DNA of 64,000 nucleotides from positions 35,010-99,009 of the forward strand of contig JAIPCZ010000007.1 of assembly GCA_021737975.1 (NCBI GenBank). Direction: 5' to 3'. This document shows, in pieces, positions 9,709 through 18,038 of the stretch. The stretch's first letter is position 1. Each line of letters starts with the position of its first letter. The notes beneath the pieces were generated by a model. It did no database searches. It worked only from the letters and a program-made list of their open reading frames with translations, and was not told the origin of the DNA. This DNA is from Polaromonas sp. (GTDB lineage: Bacteria; Pseudomonadota; Gammaproteobacteria; Burkholderiales; Burkholderiaceae_C). A program made the position numbers and the translations under genes.

Positions 9709-9803
9709 GGGACTTCTAGTATGATGAATCAGGAAAATCAAACGGCAAGGATGGCGTTTGCTGCCAATACTTGGATTGTAAGAACACCCATAAGGCGACT
9801 AAC

Positions 9804-10463
9804 GTGAAGATTCTCGTGGTTGATGATCATGCGCTCGTGCGGGAAGGGCTTTGCCAGGTGCTTCAGGGCCTGGACCCCCTGGAAACCACGCACGTGCTGC
9901 AGGCCGCCACGTGCACCCGGGCGCTGGAGCTGGCCCATTTCAATCCAGACCTGGATCTTGTGTTGTTAGACTACCTGCTACCTGACATGAATGGCCTGGC
10001 CGGCCTGGAAATCTTTGGCCAAAGACACCCTGAGCTACCCGTCGTTATTTTGTCAGGCTCGGCCAACCCGACGGTGGTTCAGCAAGCCATGGAACTCGGA
10101 GCGGCTGGTTTTGTCACCAAGTCGAGCTTGAGCGACACCCTGCTCAACACACTGCGGCGGATATTGGCCGGGGAACTTTTTCAGCCCGCCGACTTCAGCC
10201 CCCTGAGCCAACCGGTCGCTGGGTTGCAGAGCAAATTAACCACACCGCCCGTGCTCAGCCCGCGGCAGCAAGATGTGCTTCTTCTTCTCATCAATGGTCT
10301 GACCAACCGGCAGATTTGCGAGAGACTGTCGCTGGGTTCGGAAACCGTGAAATTCCATGTCAGTAATATTTTGCGCATCTTTGGTGCCAGCACCCGAACC
10401 CAGGCCGCGCTGGAGGCCAAGCGCTGGGGTTATGACCCGGTCTCGGTACCGGAGTCACGCTGA
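9804..10463 (+). CDS. LuxR/NarL-family response regulator
   Basis: A two-component transcription regulator of about 219 residues. The receiver domain runs from VKILVVDDHALVREG (acidic pocket) through the phosphoacceptor Asp in LVLLDYLLPDMNGL to the conserved Lys in GFVTKSS. The C-terminal LuxR helix-turn-helix is LSPRQQDVLLLLINGLTNRQ followed by ICERLSLGSETVKFHVSNIL. I prefer the GTG at 9804, preceded by AAGG, over the TTG at 9771 used by the track. Its tail overlaps the converging hybrid kinase gene by 34 nt, so the kinase is the obvious partner. Confidence 0.88.
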   Translation: MKILVVDDHALVREGLCQVLQGLDPLETTHVLQAATCTRALELAHFNPDLDLVLLDYLLPDMNGLAGLEIFGQRHPELPVVILSGSANPTVVQQAMELGAAGFVTKSSLSDTLLNTLRRILAGELFQPADFSPLSQPVAGLQSKLTTPPVLSPRQQDVLLLLINGLTNRQICERLSLGSETVKFHVSNILRIFGASTRTQAALEAKRWGYDPVSVPESR

Positions 10464-12391
10464 TCCATCAACAAATGACGCAGCAAGTTGCGCAATTTGG
10501 CCGGGCGCACAGGTTTGTGCAATAGCGTCAATTGCGCCAGCTGGGCCGCCTGGATAAGGGCCGGATCGGTGTCCCCACTGATGAGACAGGCCGGCACCGG
10601 ATAGGTCAGTTGCTGGCGCAACTGTGCCACCACGCGTATCCCGTTCAGAGGCTCATTCAGGCGGTAGTCACTGATGATCAGGCAGGGCAACACACCTTGT
10701 CGAATCAAAATTTGAGCGCTATGCAGGTCGCTCGCCTCGGCCACCACCATGCCCCAGCTTTGCAACAAACCCACCAGTGCCTGGCGCACCATGTCATCGT
10801 CCTCAACCACCAGCACCGTCCCTTGCGGCAAGTCGGATGTTTGGGGCGTGTCAAGGACCGGCGCCAAAGCCTGGTCCCGATTGGGACCCACCCTGGGCAC
10901 CTTGACGCAAAAACGCGTTCCCACACCCAAGCGCGACGAAAGCTCCAGGGGATGCGTCAACAGCCGGCAGCTCCGCTGCACAATGCTCAGACCCAGACCC
11001 ATGCCCAGGCTGCGTTGCCTTGCTGGATTGTCGACCTGGTAAAACTCTTTGAAAACATCATTCTGATGTTCGGGTGCAATGCCCAGGCCACTGTCCCACA
11101 CCTCGATGCTGGCCTGCGGCTTGTTGCCAGGGCAGCGGCACGCGACCAGCACCCCGCCCGTTTCGGTATAACGCAAGGCATTGCCCACCAGGTTGAGCAA
11201 AATGCGATAGAGCAGGGCCGGGTCAGTTCTAACCCAAACCGAGCAAGGCCGAATCCGCAACTTCAGGCCCCTGTCCTGGGCCAACGGCGCCAGATCACGC
11301 ATGAGACGTTCGAACAACTCCATCAGGGGAAATTTTTCAAACCGGATCTGGACGGCTTTGGCCTCCAGTCGGGAAATATCGAGCAAGCCGTCGAGCAGAT
11401 TTTGCATCGCGTTCACCGAGGCCTGCAGGTTGCCGACCAGTTGACGGGTCTGCCCGTCGTGCGAAAGCTGGGCCAGGCGCGCGATAAACATGCCCAGGGC
11501 ATGCACCGGCTGGCGCAAATCATGGCTGGCGGCGGCCAAAAACCGCGACTTGGCCTGGGTTGCCAGTTCAGCCTCCTCCTTTTTCTCACGCAAGGCCTGA
11601 GTCACCGTGGCCACCTGGTCCTCGAGGTCCTGGCGCACGCCAGCCAGACGACCTGCCATCTGCATCAGGTTCCTCTGCAAGTCGATGAGCGGATCCCGTG
11701 GCGGCGTCAGCGCCTGCACTTCCGCAGCGGCGGCAAAATCGCCGTGCCCGATGCGCTCCACGAGATGCGACACCCGCATCAGCGGACGAATCACACCGGC
11801 ACTGAGTCTGACTGCCAACACCAAGCCAAACAGCAGCCCGAGGGCGCTGATCAGACCGCCAAGCAAAAGAATTTCCCTTTGTTGCGCTGCCACGGACTCG
11901 CGTGAGAACTGCACCACCACCTGACCCAGGGGCGTGGTTTGCGCCGCGCCCGTTTGGTTCGAGTCCTCGTACAAATCGTCGTGCTTGATACCGCTTGCAA
12001 AAACCGGTTGTGTCAGCATATCGAACGAGCCCAGCGCATCGAAGCTGTGTGCCTCTTCGCTGGAAGGCGGTGGTGAAGAGGCCTCTCCCAGAGCCTTGCC
12101 AGCGCTCGCCAGGACTTGGCCCTGCGTGTCAAAAATTTCAACCCAGCGCAAGTCGGGCTCCCTTAAGGCGCCGCGCGCCAGCGCTTGCAACTGCTGCTTG
12201 TTGGCGGCGAACAAGCCGAATTCACTGGCCAGAGCCAACTGGCGTGCCACCGAACGGTTGCGCAGCTGGTAGGCCTGGGTGATGTCGTCAAAACGGGTGA
12301 TCAAAAAGACCAAAGACAGCAACACGCTCAGCAGGGACACGGGCAGCAGGGCTGCCACCAGCATCCGGACCCGAATGTCCGGTGTTTTCAT
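10430..12391 (-). CDS. Hybrid sensor histidine kinase with C-terminal receiver
   Basis: A 653-residue inner-membrane kinase. A membrane helix at about 11-33 is followed by a periplasmic segment of roughly 135 residues that resembles a CHASE8/BarA-type sensor (LALASEFGLFAANKQQLQ, then DLRWVEIFDTQG). A second helix at about 173-196 leads into HAMP and a coiled coil. The phosphorylated His is in FLAAASHDLRQPVHALG; ATP-binding boxes are NLVGNALRYTE, DSGLGIAPEH and GMGLGLSIVQ. The tail is a receiver (VLVVEDDDMVR, ISDYRLNE, LLHKPV). No HPt domain is present, so phosphate reaches the LuxR partner directly or through an HPt protein elsewhere. It overlaps the binding-protein gene by 4 nt. Confidence 0.93.
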   Translation of the reverse strand: MKTPDIRVRMLVAALLPVSLLSVLLSLVFLITRFDDITQAYQLRNRSVARQLALASEFGLFAANKQQLQALARGALREPDLRWVEIFDTQGQVLASAGKALGEASSPPPSSEEAHSFDALGSFDMLTQPVFASGIKHDDLYEDSNQTGAAQTTPLGQVVVQFSRESVAAQQREILLLGGLISALGLLFGLVLAVRLSAGVIRPLMRVSHLVERIGHGDFAAAAEVQALTPPRDPLIDLQRNLMQMAGRLAGVRQDLEDQVATVTQALREKKEEAELATQAKSRFLAAASHDLRQPVHALGMFIARLAQLSHDGQTRQLVGNLQASVNAMQNLLDGLLDISRLEAKAVQIRFEKFPLMELFERLMRDLAPLAQDRGLKLRIRPCSVWVRTDPALLYRILLNLVGNALRYTETGGVLVACRCPGNKPQASIEVWDSGLGIAPEHQNDVFKEFYQVDNPARQRSLGMGLGLSIVQRSCRLLTHPLELSSRLGVGTRFCVKVPRVGPNRDQALAPVLDTPQTSDLPQGTVLVVEDDDMVRQALVGLLQSWGMVVAEASDLHSAQILIRQGVLPCLIISDYRLNEPLNGIRVVAQLRQQLTYPVPACLISGDTDPALIQAAQLAQLTLLHKPVRPAKLRNLLRHLLMDQRDSGTETGS

Positions 12392-13332
12392 GGCCGCTGC
12401 TCCATGCGCCTTAACGCAAGGGTCAGGGCCTTCACATCGAATGACAAGCCCAGCACCCTGGCCACCTGCTCGTTGACGCTGATTTCAAAATCAAGGGGCT
12501 CCAGAGCCAGCTCAGGCAAGACCCGATTGGCCAGCACACCAATCGCCCACCGTCCCGCCTGTGAGCCCGCCTGGGTGGGTGTGCTGTACAAGGCCAGCAT
12601 GGCACCCGCGCGCGCATAGGCGGGGGAAAAGGCGACCAGCGGGACCTTGTGACGGATCGTGGTCATCAGAATATTCTGAATGCTGTTGCTGTTGAAAACC
12701 AGCGGGTCAGCGAGCGCCAGCATCACATCGCTGTTCTCCAGGACAGACTGCAACGCCGGAAATAATGAGCTGCTGTCGTCCACACTGGCTTCCTGGAAGA
12801 CCAGTCCGTTGGCGCTGGCCAGCGGTCGCAAAGCCAGTGCCCGAGTCAAAGAATCAGGCCCCCACAGAATACCCACGCGTTTTGCCTGCGGCAGCGCCAG
12901 ACGAATCAGCGCCAACTGGCGTTGCAACGGCTGATCCAGGTAAAGCGCGTTGAACTGGGGAGACACCTTGCGCCCTGACTCGCGCAGGACGCGCTCAAAG
13001 CTGCTGCGTGGCACCAGCGCGCTCAACACCGGGGCCATCAGCTTAGCCCGAGCCAGGCTCGCTGCGGCCTCGGTTCCCAGCGCGACAAACGCCTGGGGAT
13101 TGCGCGCCGTCACCTGCGCATTGGCAGCGGTCCATTCGTTCACGTTCATCTGCTGGACGTCAGCACGCGGCACACCGGCAAGCTCGACGCTGGTGATGAA
13201 GGCGTTCGCGGCAGCCGCATAGGCCGCGGTGCTGTCACTGCTGACAATCACCACGCGCAACTCGGCATGGGCCCCGCTCGCGATCAGCCACAGCGCCAAC
13301 ATGGCCAGCATTGAGCGCGACAAGGCCAGCAT
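12388..13332 (-). CDS. Periplasmic substrate-binding protein (ABC_sub_bind/PF04392-like), orphan
   Basis: A 314-residue exported protein. The first 23 residues form a signal peptide (LAMLALWLIASGAHA). The mature part looks like the two-lobed binding proteins of the TrpX/PF04392 group: RVVIVSSDSTAAYAAA, FVALGTEAAASLA, KRVGILWGPDS, VMLALADPLVFNSNSIQNIL and the late lobe VPLVAFSPAYARAGAMLALY. No permease or ATPase lies beside it. It sits between a TonB receptor and a hybrid kinase with an ATGA overlap to the kinase, so it is more likely a ligand-sensing accessory than part of an importer. The ligand is unknown. Confidence 0.82.
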   Translation of the reverse strand: MLALSRSMLAMLALWLIASGAHAELRVVIVSSDSTAAYAAAANAFITSVELAGVPRADVQQMNVNEWTAANAQVTARNPQAFVALGTEAAASLARAKLMAPVLSALVPRSSFERVLRESGRKVSPQFNALYLDQPLQRQLALIRLALPQAKRVGILWGPDSLTRALALRPLASANGLVFQEASVDDSSSLFPALQSVLENSDVMLALADPLVFNSNSIQNILMTTIRHKVPLVAFSPAYARAGAMLALYSTPTQAGSQAGRWAIGVLANRVLPELALEPLDFEISVNEQVARVLGLSFDVKALTLALRRMEQRP

Positions 13333-13343
13333 GTCGCCAGGCC

Positions 13344-15332
13344 CTAATTGTCGAGCCGCAATGTCAGGAAAGCACGCCTGCGAAACTCGAATTCCGGGGC
13401 AAAGTCGAGGTAAGGCTCACCCAGGTTTTGCACCACCAGCGCGAATTCACCGCGCCGGACACCCCAGCGCAAAGCCTTGGCCAGGCGCACATCCGTGCGT
13501 GTGAACGCCCGGTTGGTGTCGCTTGAGCCCTGAAGAGAAGTCGTTCCGCCGTCCTGATGAAGCACGGACAGTTCCAGGTCAGCCGGCAAGCTCTGTGTAA
13601 AAAACAAGGTGCTCGCCAACTTGGGAACAACAAAGTCCAGGCTCGAATCAGACCGCGGATTTGAAACGGAAATGCGCGTTCGGGCCTGGTTAAAGCCCAC
13701 CTGCGCACCCTGCCAGGGCTTCCAGTTGAGTTGGTATTCAAGCCCGCGAATTGAAAAGCCTTCGCTGTTGTAAAAATCCGCGGGGGTCGACGGCAACAGG
13801 GACGATCCTGGCGGTAACGGGTAGCGCAGTCGTTCGACAAAGCCACTCACCTTTTCGTGGAACAGCCGCACATCCAGCGTGGCACCCCATTGCGGCACAC
13901 TCGCGAGGTAACCCAACTCGCGTGCCACCAGGCTCTCGGGCTGGAGGTTGCCACGCGACAGAGAAGTCACCTGAAGCGGCAAATTGCCGTAGCTGTAGCG
14001 GACATTGCTGCTGGTCTCGAACACGCTGGGAGGGCGAAACGCCCGGCTGACGCCGGCACGCACGGTGTGCCCTGGCGACACATGCCAGTTGAGCATCAGG
14101 CGAGGCGCCAGGCTGAAACCAAACCGGCTGTGCTGCTCACCCATGAAGCCCGCGTTGAGCAGCCAGTCGGGTGACAGGCGCCACTCGGCGTTGGCAAACA
14201 AGCGCTTGAAGTCGGTCACCAGCGCCTCGCTGCTGTTGTACAAGGGCTCGGATGTCACCTGCTCGCGCCGCCATTCACCACCCCAGACCACCCGCAGCCC
14301 GTCACCTTTGCGAAACGTGTGCTGCAGGGTCACTGAATCGTTGACGGAATTGCCCCTTGCAGACACATCGATACTGTCATTGATACCAAGTGGAAGCAGC
14401 GAGTAGGCAAACGAATCGCGGTAATCTTCCTGCGTGCGAGACAAGAGGAGCGCCAGGTCCTCGTTCGGCCCCAGCGTGCGATGCCAGTCGATCTGCATAA
14501 ACCCCGATTCATAAAAGCCGTCACGCGGTGGTGAACCCGCCTGCCCCGCAAATCCCCGCCCGGCATCGATCCCGAGCATACCAGCACGAAATTGCACCTC
14601 GTCGTCCAGAGACGCTCGCCAGTCCGAGCGAAAATTGACGCGGCGCACCTGGTTGTGCCCGTTGGATCCGGCCAGGCCATCGTCAGCGCGGCTGTCCACG
14701 CTGAGGCGAAAACCGGCCTGATCGGTGCGCCAGCCGAGTGCCGCCTGGGCATCGCGAATTCCGTTTTGGCCGGTCGAAATTTTCGCCTGCACACCTTGGG
14801 TGACCTCCGTGTGCTGCGTCACGATATTGACCACACCCAGTATGGCGCGGGCCCCATAGGCCGCCGAATTGGAACCACGCAGCACCTCGATGCGTTCAAT
14901 ATCTTCCAGCGCCACCGACATCAGCCCGGGCCCGACACTGCCAAAGAGGTAAGTCGAGTAAGCCGAACGTCCGTCCACCAGCACCTGCATACGCCCAGAA
15001 TAGCTGTTGAAACCGCCGTGATAAGTGGCTTGGGGCAAGTCGCCCTCAAAGGCGTTGCTGGTCTGGAAACCCGGCACCAGTCGCAACAAATCGGCCACAT
15101 CGCGCGCACCCGAGCGCCGGATCATGTCGCGGTCCAGAATGGTGACGGCGCCGGGTGTTTCGTCAAGGCGCTGCGGCAGCCTGGAGACCGACAGCACGAT
15201 CGGCATCTCGTCAAAAAAATCATTTTCTGACATGGCATGGCCGGACTGTGCCCATGCCGCTGGTGCGCAAAGCAAGCAAAAGGCAATCAGCGCAGCCGCC
15301 CTGACTGCGCCGCTAGTTGATGTTGTTGTCAT
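13344..15332 (-). CDS. TonB-dependent outer-membrane receptor
   Basis: An outer-membrane gated channel or sensor of about 662 residues from the ATG at 15332; the track adds 37 unsupported residues. A signal peptide (LIAFCLLCAPAAWAQ) is followed by a plug domain: VLSVSRLPQRLDETPGAVTI, SGARDVADLLRLVPGF, VLVDGRSAYS, IERIEVLRGSNSAAYGARA and GVVNIVT. The rest is a 22-strand-type barrel. It ends RRAFLTLRLDN, without the usual terminal aromatic residue. The substrate cannot be read; the early part resembles vitamin B12/colicin-type receptors. It is the first gene of an operon with the binding protein and hybrid kinase. Confidence 0.92.
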   Translation of the reverse strand: MTTTSTSGAVRAAALIAFCLLCAPAAWAQSGHAMSENDFFDEMPIVLSVSRLPQRLDETPGAVTILDRDMIRRSGARDVADLLRLVPGFQTSNAFEGDLPQATYHGGFNSYSGRMQVLVDGRSAYSTYLFGSVGPGLMSVALEDIERIEVLRGSNSAAYGARAILGVVNIVTQHTEVTQGVQAKISTGQNGIRDAQAALGWRTDQAGFRLSVDSRADDGLAGSNGHNQVRRVNFRSDWRASLDDEVQFRAGMLGIDAGRGFAGQAGSPPRDGFYESGFMQIDWHRTLGPNEDLALLLSRTQEDYRDSFAYSLLPLGINDSIDVSARGNSVNDSVTLQHTFRKGDGLRVVWGGEWRREQVTSEPLYNSSEALVTDFKRLFANAEWRLSPDWLLNAGFMGEQHSRFGFSLAPRLMLNWHVSPGHTVRAGVSRAFRPPSVFETSSNVRYSYGNLPLQVTSLSRGNLQPESLVARELGYLASVPQWGATLDVRLFHEKVSGFVERLRYPLPPGSSLLPSTPADFYNSEGFSIRGLEYQLNWKPWQGAQVGFNQARTRISVSNPRSDSSLDFVVPKLASTLFFTQSLPADLELSVLHQDGGTTSLQGSSDTNRAFTRTDVRLAKALRWGVRRGEFALVVQNLGEPYLDFAPEFEFRRRAFLTLRLDN

Positions 15333-15360
15333 GGGGCGTATTCTGCCTTGCCGCGACCGA

Positions 15361-16047
15361 CTAGTCGACAGCCGCAGGTGCCACCACCCGCCCGGCCTCG
15401 ATGGTGATGCTGCGCAGGCATCGCTCCGCCATGGCACGGTCATGGGTGACCAGCAGCAGCGTCGTGCCCAGTTCCCGGTTCAGGTCGAACATCAGGCGCA
15501 TCACCGTCTCGCCGGTGGCGAAGTCAAGGCTCCCGGTGGGCTCGTCGGCCAGCAAGACCGCCGGCTGCACCACAAACGCACGCGCCAGTGCCACCCGCTG
15601 TTGTTCGCCGCCCGAGAGCACCTTGGGGTAAGCCCGCAGGCGCTGGGCCAGGCCCACGCGGTCGAGCATCTCGGTGGCCAGCTTGCGCGCCTGGCGCCGG
15701 CCCGCGAGTTCCAGCGGCAGCATCACGTTTTCAAGCGCCGTCAAGTTGCCCAGCAACTGAAAGCTCTGAAAGACAAAACCCAGCTTCTCAGCGCGCAGGG
15801 CGGCGCGCTCGTCCTCACTCAGGGCAAACAGGTCCTGCCCGGCCAGCCGCACCGTGCCCCGGCTGGGCGTGTCCAGGCCGGCAATGATCGACAACAGGGT
15901 GCTCTTGCCCGAGCCCGAAGCACCGACAATAGCCACGGTCTCACGGGATCGCAGCGAAAAATCAATGTCCTGCAAAATCTCGAGTGTCCCGGTCGCATCG
16001 GTCACCGACTTGAAAACGTGCTCTACCGAGATAATGACATCAGACAT
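15361..16047 (-). CDS. ABC transporter ATP-binding protein, YbbA/LolD type
   Basis: A 228-residue ATPase starting MSDVIISVEHVFKSVTD at 16047; the longer track ORF runs into the opposing gene. Walker A is GASGSGKST near residue 42, the Q-loop is FVFQSFQLLGNL, the signature is LSGGEQQRVALARA, Walker B is AVLLADEPTGSLD, and the switch His is in LLLVTHD. This matches YbbA, LolD and MacB-type ATPases. The E. coli pair is tesA-ybbA with the permease ybbP next; here the following gene is the TonB receptor's upstream side and no permease is seen. Its start codon overlaps the opposite-strand CATG beside tesA. Confidence 0.9.
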   Translation of the reverse strand: MSDVIISVEHVFKSVTDATGTLEILQDIDFSLRSRETVAIVGASGSGKSTLLSIIAGLDTPSRGTVRLAGQDLFALSEDERAALRAEKLGFVFQSFQLLGNLTALENVMLPLELAGRRQARKLATEMLDRVGLAQRLRAYPKVLSGGEQQRVALARAFVVQPAVLLADEPTGSLDFATGETVMRLMFDLNRELGTTLLLVTHDRAMAERCLRSITIEAGRVVAPAAVD

Positions 16048-16066
16048 GGATATTTCTTTGCAACAA

Positions 16067-16720
16067 ATGAATGTGAACCGACGCCACTGTATCGCGTTGG
16101 CGGCTGTCCTTGCCAGCAGCGGGATTTGGCGCGGCGTGGCGGCCGCCACAGCACAGCCCGCGCGCCCTGCCCTGCTGGTGCTGGGCGACTCCCTGAGCGC
16201 CGAGTATGGCCTCAGGCGCGGCACGGGCTGGGTGGCACTGCTGGAGCAAAAGCTGCGGGCTGAAAATATCCTTGCCGAGGTGGTCAACGCCAGCATCAGC
16301 GGCGACACCAGTTCAGGCGGCCGCGCCCGCCTGGCGGCGCTGCTGGCGCAACACCGACCCGCGCTGGTGGTGATCGAACTGGGCGGCAACGACGCGCTGC
16401 GCGGCCTGCCGCTCGACCTCACCCGGGACAACCTGCTGGTCATGACGCGCCTGGCACAGCTAGGCGGCGCCAAGGTGGTGTTGCTGGGCATGCAGGTCCC
16501 GCCCAACTACGGGCGAGATTACGCCCAGCGTTTCTCCCGCATGTACGTTGACGTGGCCAAGGTCACCCGGGCGGCCCTGGTGCCCTTCTTTCTCAAGGGG
16601 ATTGCCGATGCCCCCGACAGCATGGCCTGGTTTCAGCCTGACCGCATTCACCCCAGGGAAGAAGCCCATCCGCGCATGCTGGCCAATGTCTGGCCAGCCA
16701 TCAAGAAAGGGCTGCAATGA
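16067..16720 (+). CDS. tesA: GDSL-family arylesterase / lysophospholipase-like (TesA-like)
   Basis: An exported SGNH hydrolase of about 218 residues. From the ATG at 16067 the start MNVNRRHC is followed by a hydrophobic Ala-rich signal. The nucleophile is in LVLGDSLSAEYGL, block II includes NASISGDTSSGG, block III is ELGGNDALRGLP, and the catalytic Asp and His are in DRIHPREEAH. An alternative ATG at 16046 would add seven residues and share bases with the start codon of the divergent ATPase gene; neither start has a strong ribosome site. It overlaps mnmH by 4 nt. Confidence 0.9.
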   Translation: MNVNRRHCIALAAVLASSGIWRGVAAATAQPARPALLVLGDSLSAEYGLRRGTGWVALLEQKLRAENILAEVVNASISGDTSSGGRARLAALLAQHRPALVVIELGGNDALRGLPLDLTRDNLLVMTRLAQLGGAKVVLLGMQVPPNYGRDYAQRFSRMYVDVAKVTRAALVPFFLKGIADAPDSMAWFQPDRIHPREEAHPRMLANVWPAIKKGLQ

Positions 16721-17769
16721 GCCTGAGTCCCCTCAGCGCGACGGAAGTCATGGCACGGCTGGCAGACTTCGATGCCATCATTGATGCCCGCAGCGAGGAC
16801 GAATACCAGGCCGACCATCTGCCAGGTGCCGTCAACTGGCCCACGCTGAACAATGCCGAGCGTATCGAGATCGGGACCCTTTACAAGCAGGTCAATCCCT
16901 TTGAAGCCAGAAAGCGGGGCGCGGCAATCGCTGCGCGCAACATTGCCGCGCACATTGAGCGGCACGTCATCGACAAGCCCCGCGAATGGCGGCCGTTGGC
17001 CTACTGCTGGCGCGGCGGGCAACGCAGCGGTTCGCTGGCGCTGATCCTGAGCCAGATCGGCTTTCGTGTGACGCTGGTGGAGGGCGGCTACAAGGCCTTT
17101 CGGGCGGCGCTGGTGCAGGACATCGTGGCGCGTGTCCCGAGCCTGTCGTTCCGGGTCGTTTGCGGCCCGACCGGCAGCGGCAAGACACGCCTGCTGCAGG
17201 CCCTGGCCGCGCAAGGGGCCCAGGTGCTGGACCTGGAGGCGGTGGCCAACCACCGCAGTTCAGTGCTCGGTGCGATGCCCGGGCTGGCGCAACCCACCCA
17301 AAAACATTTTGAAACCCTGCTCTGGGACAGATTGCGCCACTTTGATCCGGCCGTGCCCGTCTTCGTTGAAAGCGAAAGCAAGAAAGTCGGCAACTTGTCT
17401 GTGCCGGCCGCGATGATGGAGGCGATGCGCGCCAGCCCCTGCCTGAACCTGCAATTGTCTGATGAGGAGCGGGTGGCGCTGTTGCTGGAAGACTACGACC
17501 ACCTGACGCGCAACGTCGCCTACTTTTGTGAACGGCTGGAAAAGCTCACCGAGCTCAAGGGGCATGAGGTCGTGAAACGCTGGCAAAGCATGGCGCGGGA
17601 AGGTGACTTTGCCACGGTGGTGATGGAGCTGCTGAGCCAGCATTACGACCCGGCCTATCTGCAATCGATGCAGCGAAATTTTGGGCAATTTGCACAGGCC
17701 GATCAGCTGACCCCGACCGACCGGTCAGCCAAGGCGATGGCCGCCCTGGCAAGCCAGTTGCTGGCTTGA
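16717..17769 (+). CDS. mnmH: tRNA 2-selenouridine synthase
   Basis: Converts 2-thiouridine to 2-selenouridine at the wobble base of certain tRNAs, through a geranylated intermediate. The 350 residues contain an N-terminal rhodanese domain (IDARSEDEYQADHLPGAVNW, active Cys in AYCWRGGQRSG near residue 97) and a C-terminal P-loop domain with GPTGSGKTRLLQAL near 146. It is also called SelU or YbbB. The enzyme uses selenophosphate, but no selD is visible in this window. ATGA overlap with tesA. Confidence 0.95.
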   Translation: MSLSPLSATEVMARLADFDAIIDARSEDEYQADHLPGAVNWPTLNNAERIEIGTLYKQVNPFEARKRGAAIAARNIAAHIERHVIDKPREWRPLAYCWRGGQRSGSLALILSQIGFRVTLVEGGYKAFRAALVQDIVARVPSLSFRVVCGPTGSGKTRLLQALAAQGAQVLDLEAVANHRSSVLGAMPGLAQPTQKHFETLLWDRLRHFDPAVPVFVESESKKVGNLSVPAAMMEAMRASPCLNLQLSDEERVALLLEDYDHLTRNVAYFCERLEKLTELKGHEVVKRWQSMAREGDFATVVMELLSQHYDPAYLQSMQRNFGQFAQADQLTPTDRSAKAMAALASQLLA

Positions 17770-17793
17770 GGAGACGGGGAGCCAGTCAGAGAA

Positions 17794-17961
17794 TCAGGTG
17801 GCCGGTGTGTCTTGCGCCGCCTGGTCGGGGGCGTTTTCCTGGCCCTCAGGACCGCCCTCGCCCGCCTTGCGCTGGGCTTTTTCCTTGAGTTTCTCTTCCT
17901 TTTTCTTCTTTTTTGCCAGTTCTTTCTGACGCTTTTCGTAGCCGTAGTTAGGTGTTGCCAA
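17794..17961 (-). CDS. Small basic protein, 55 residues, function unknown
   Basis: Absent from the ORF track because it is short and starts with TTG. The reading begins MATPNYGYEKRQKELAKKKK, continues with a Lys/Glu helix, and ends in an acidic Gly/Pro/Gln tail (GGPEGQENAPDQ). The N-terminal pattern NYGYEKRQKELAKKKKKEEK matches, from memory, a small conserved protein seen across Burkholderiales; I cannot confirm that here. It converges on mnmH and lies downstream of metC on the same strand. Only a weak GAAAG ribosome site is present. No function is known to me. Confidence 0.7.
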   Translation of the reverse strand: MATPNYGYEKRQKELAKKKKKEEKLKEKAQRKAGEGGPEGQENAPDQAAQDTPAT

Positions 17962-18038
17962 GTTGTGCTTTCAAGTTAATACGTTGATTTTAGCCGCCCT
18001 GGTGATGCTGGCCGGGCTGACAGGCTGCCATCCGGCAC

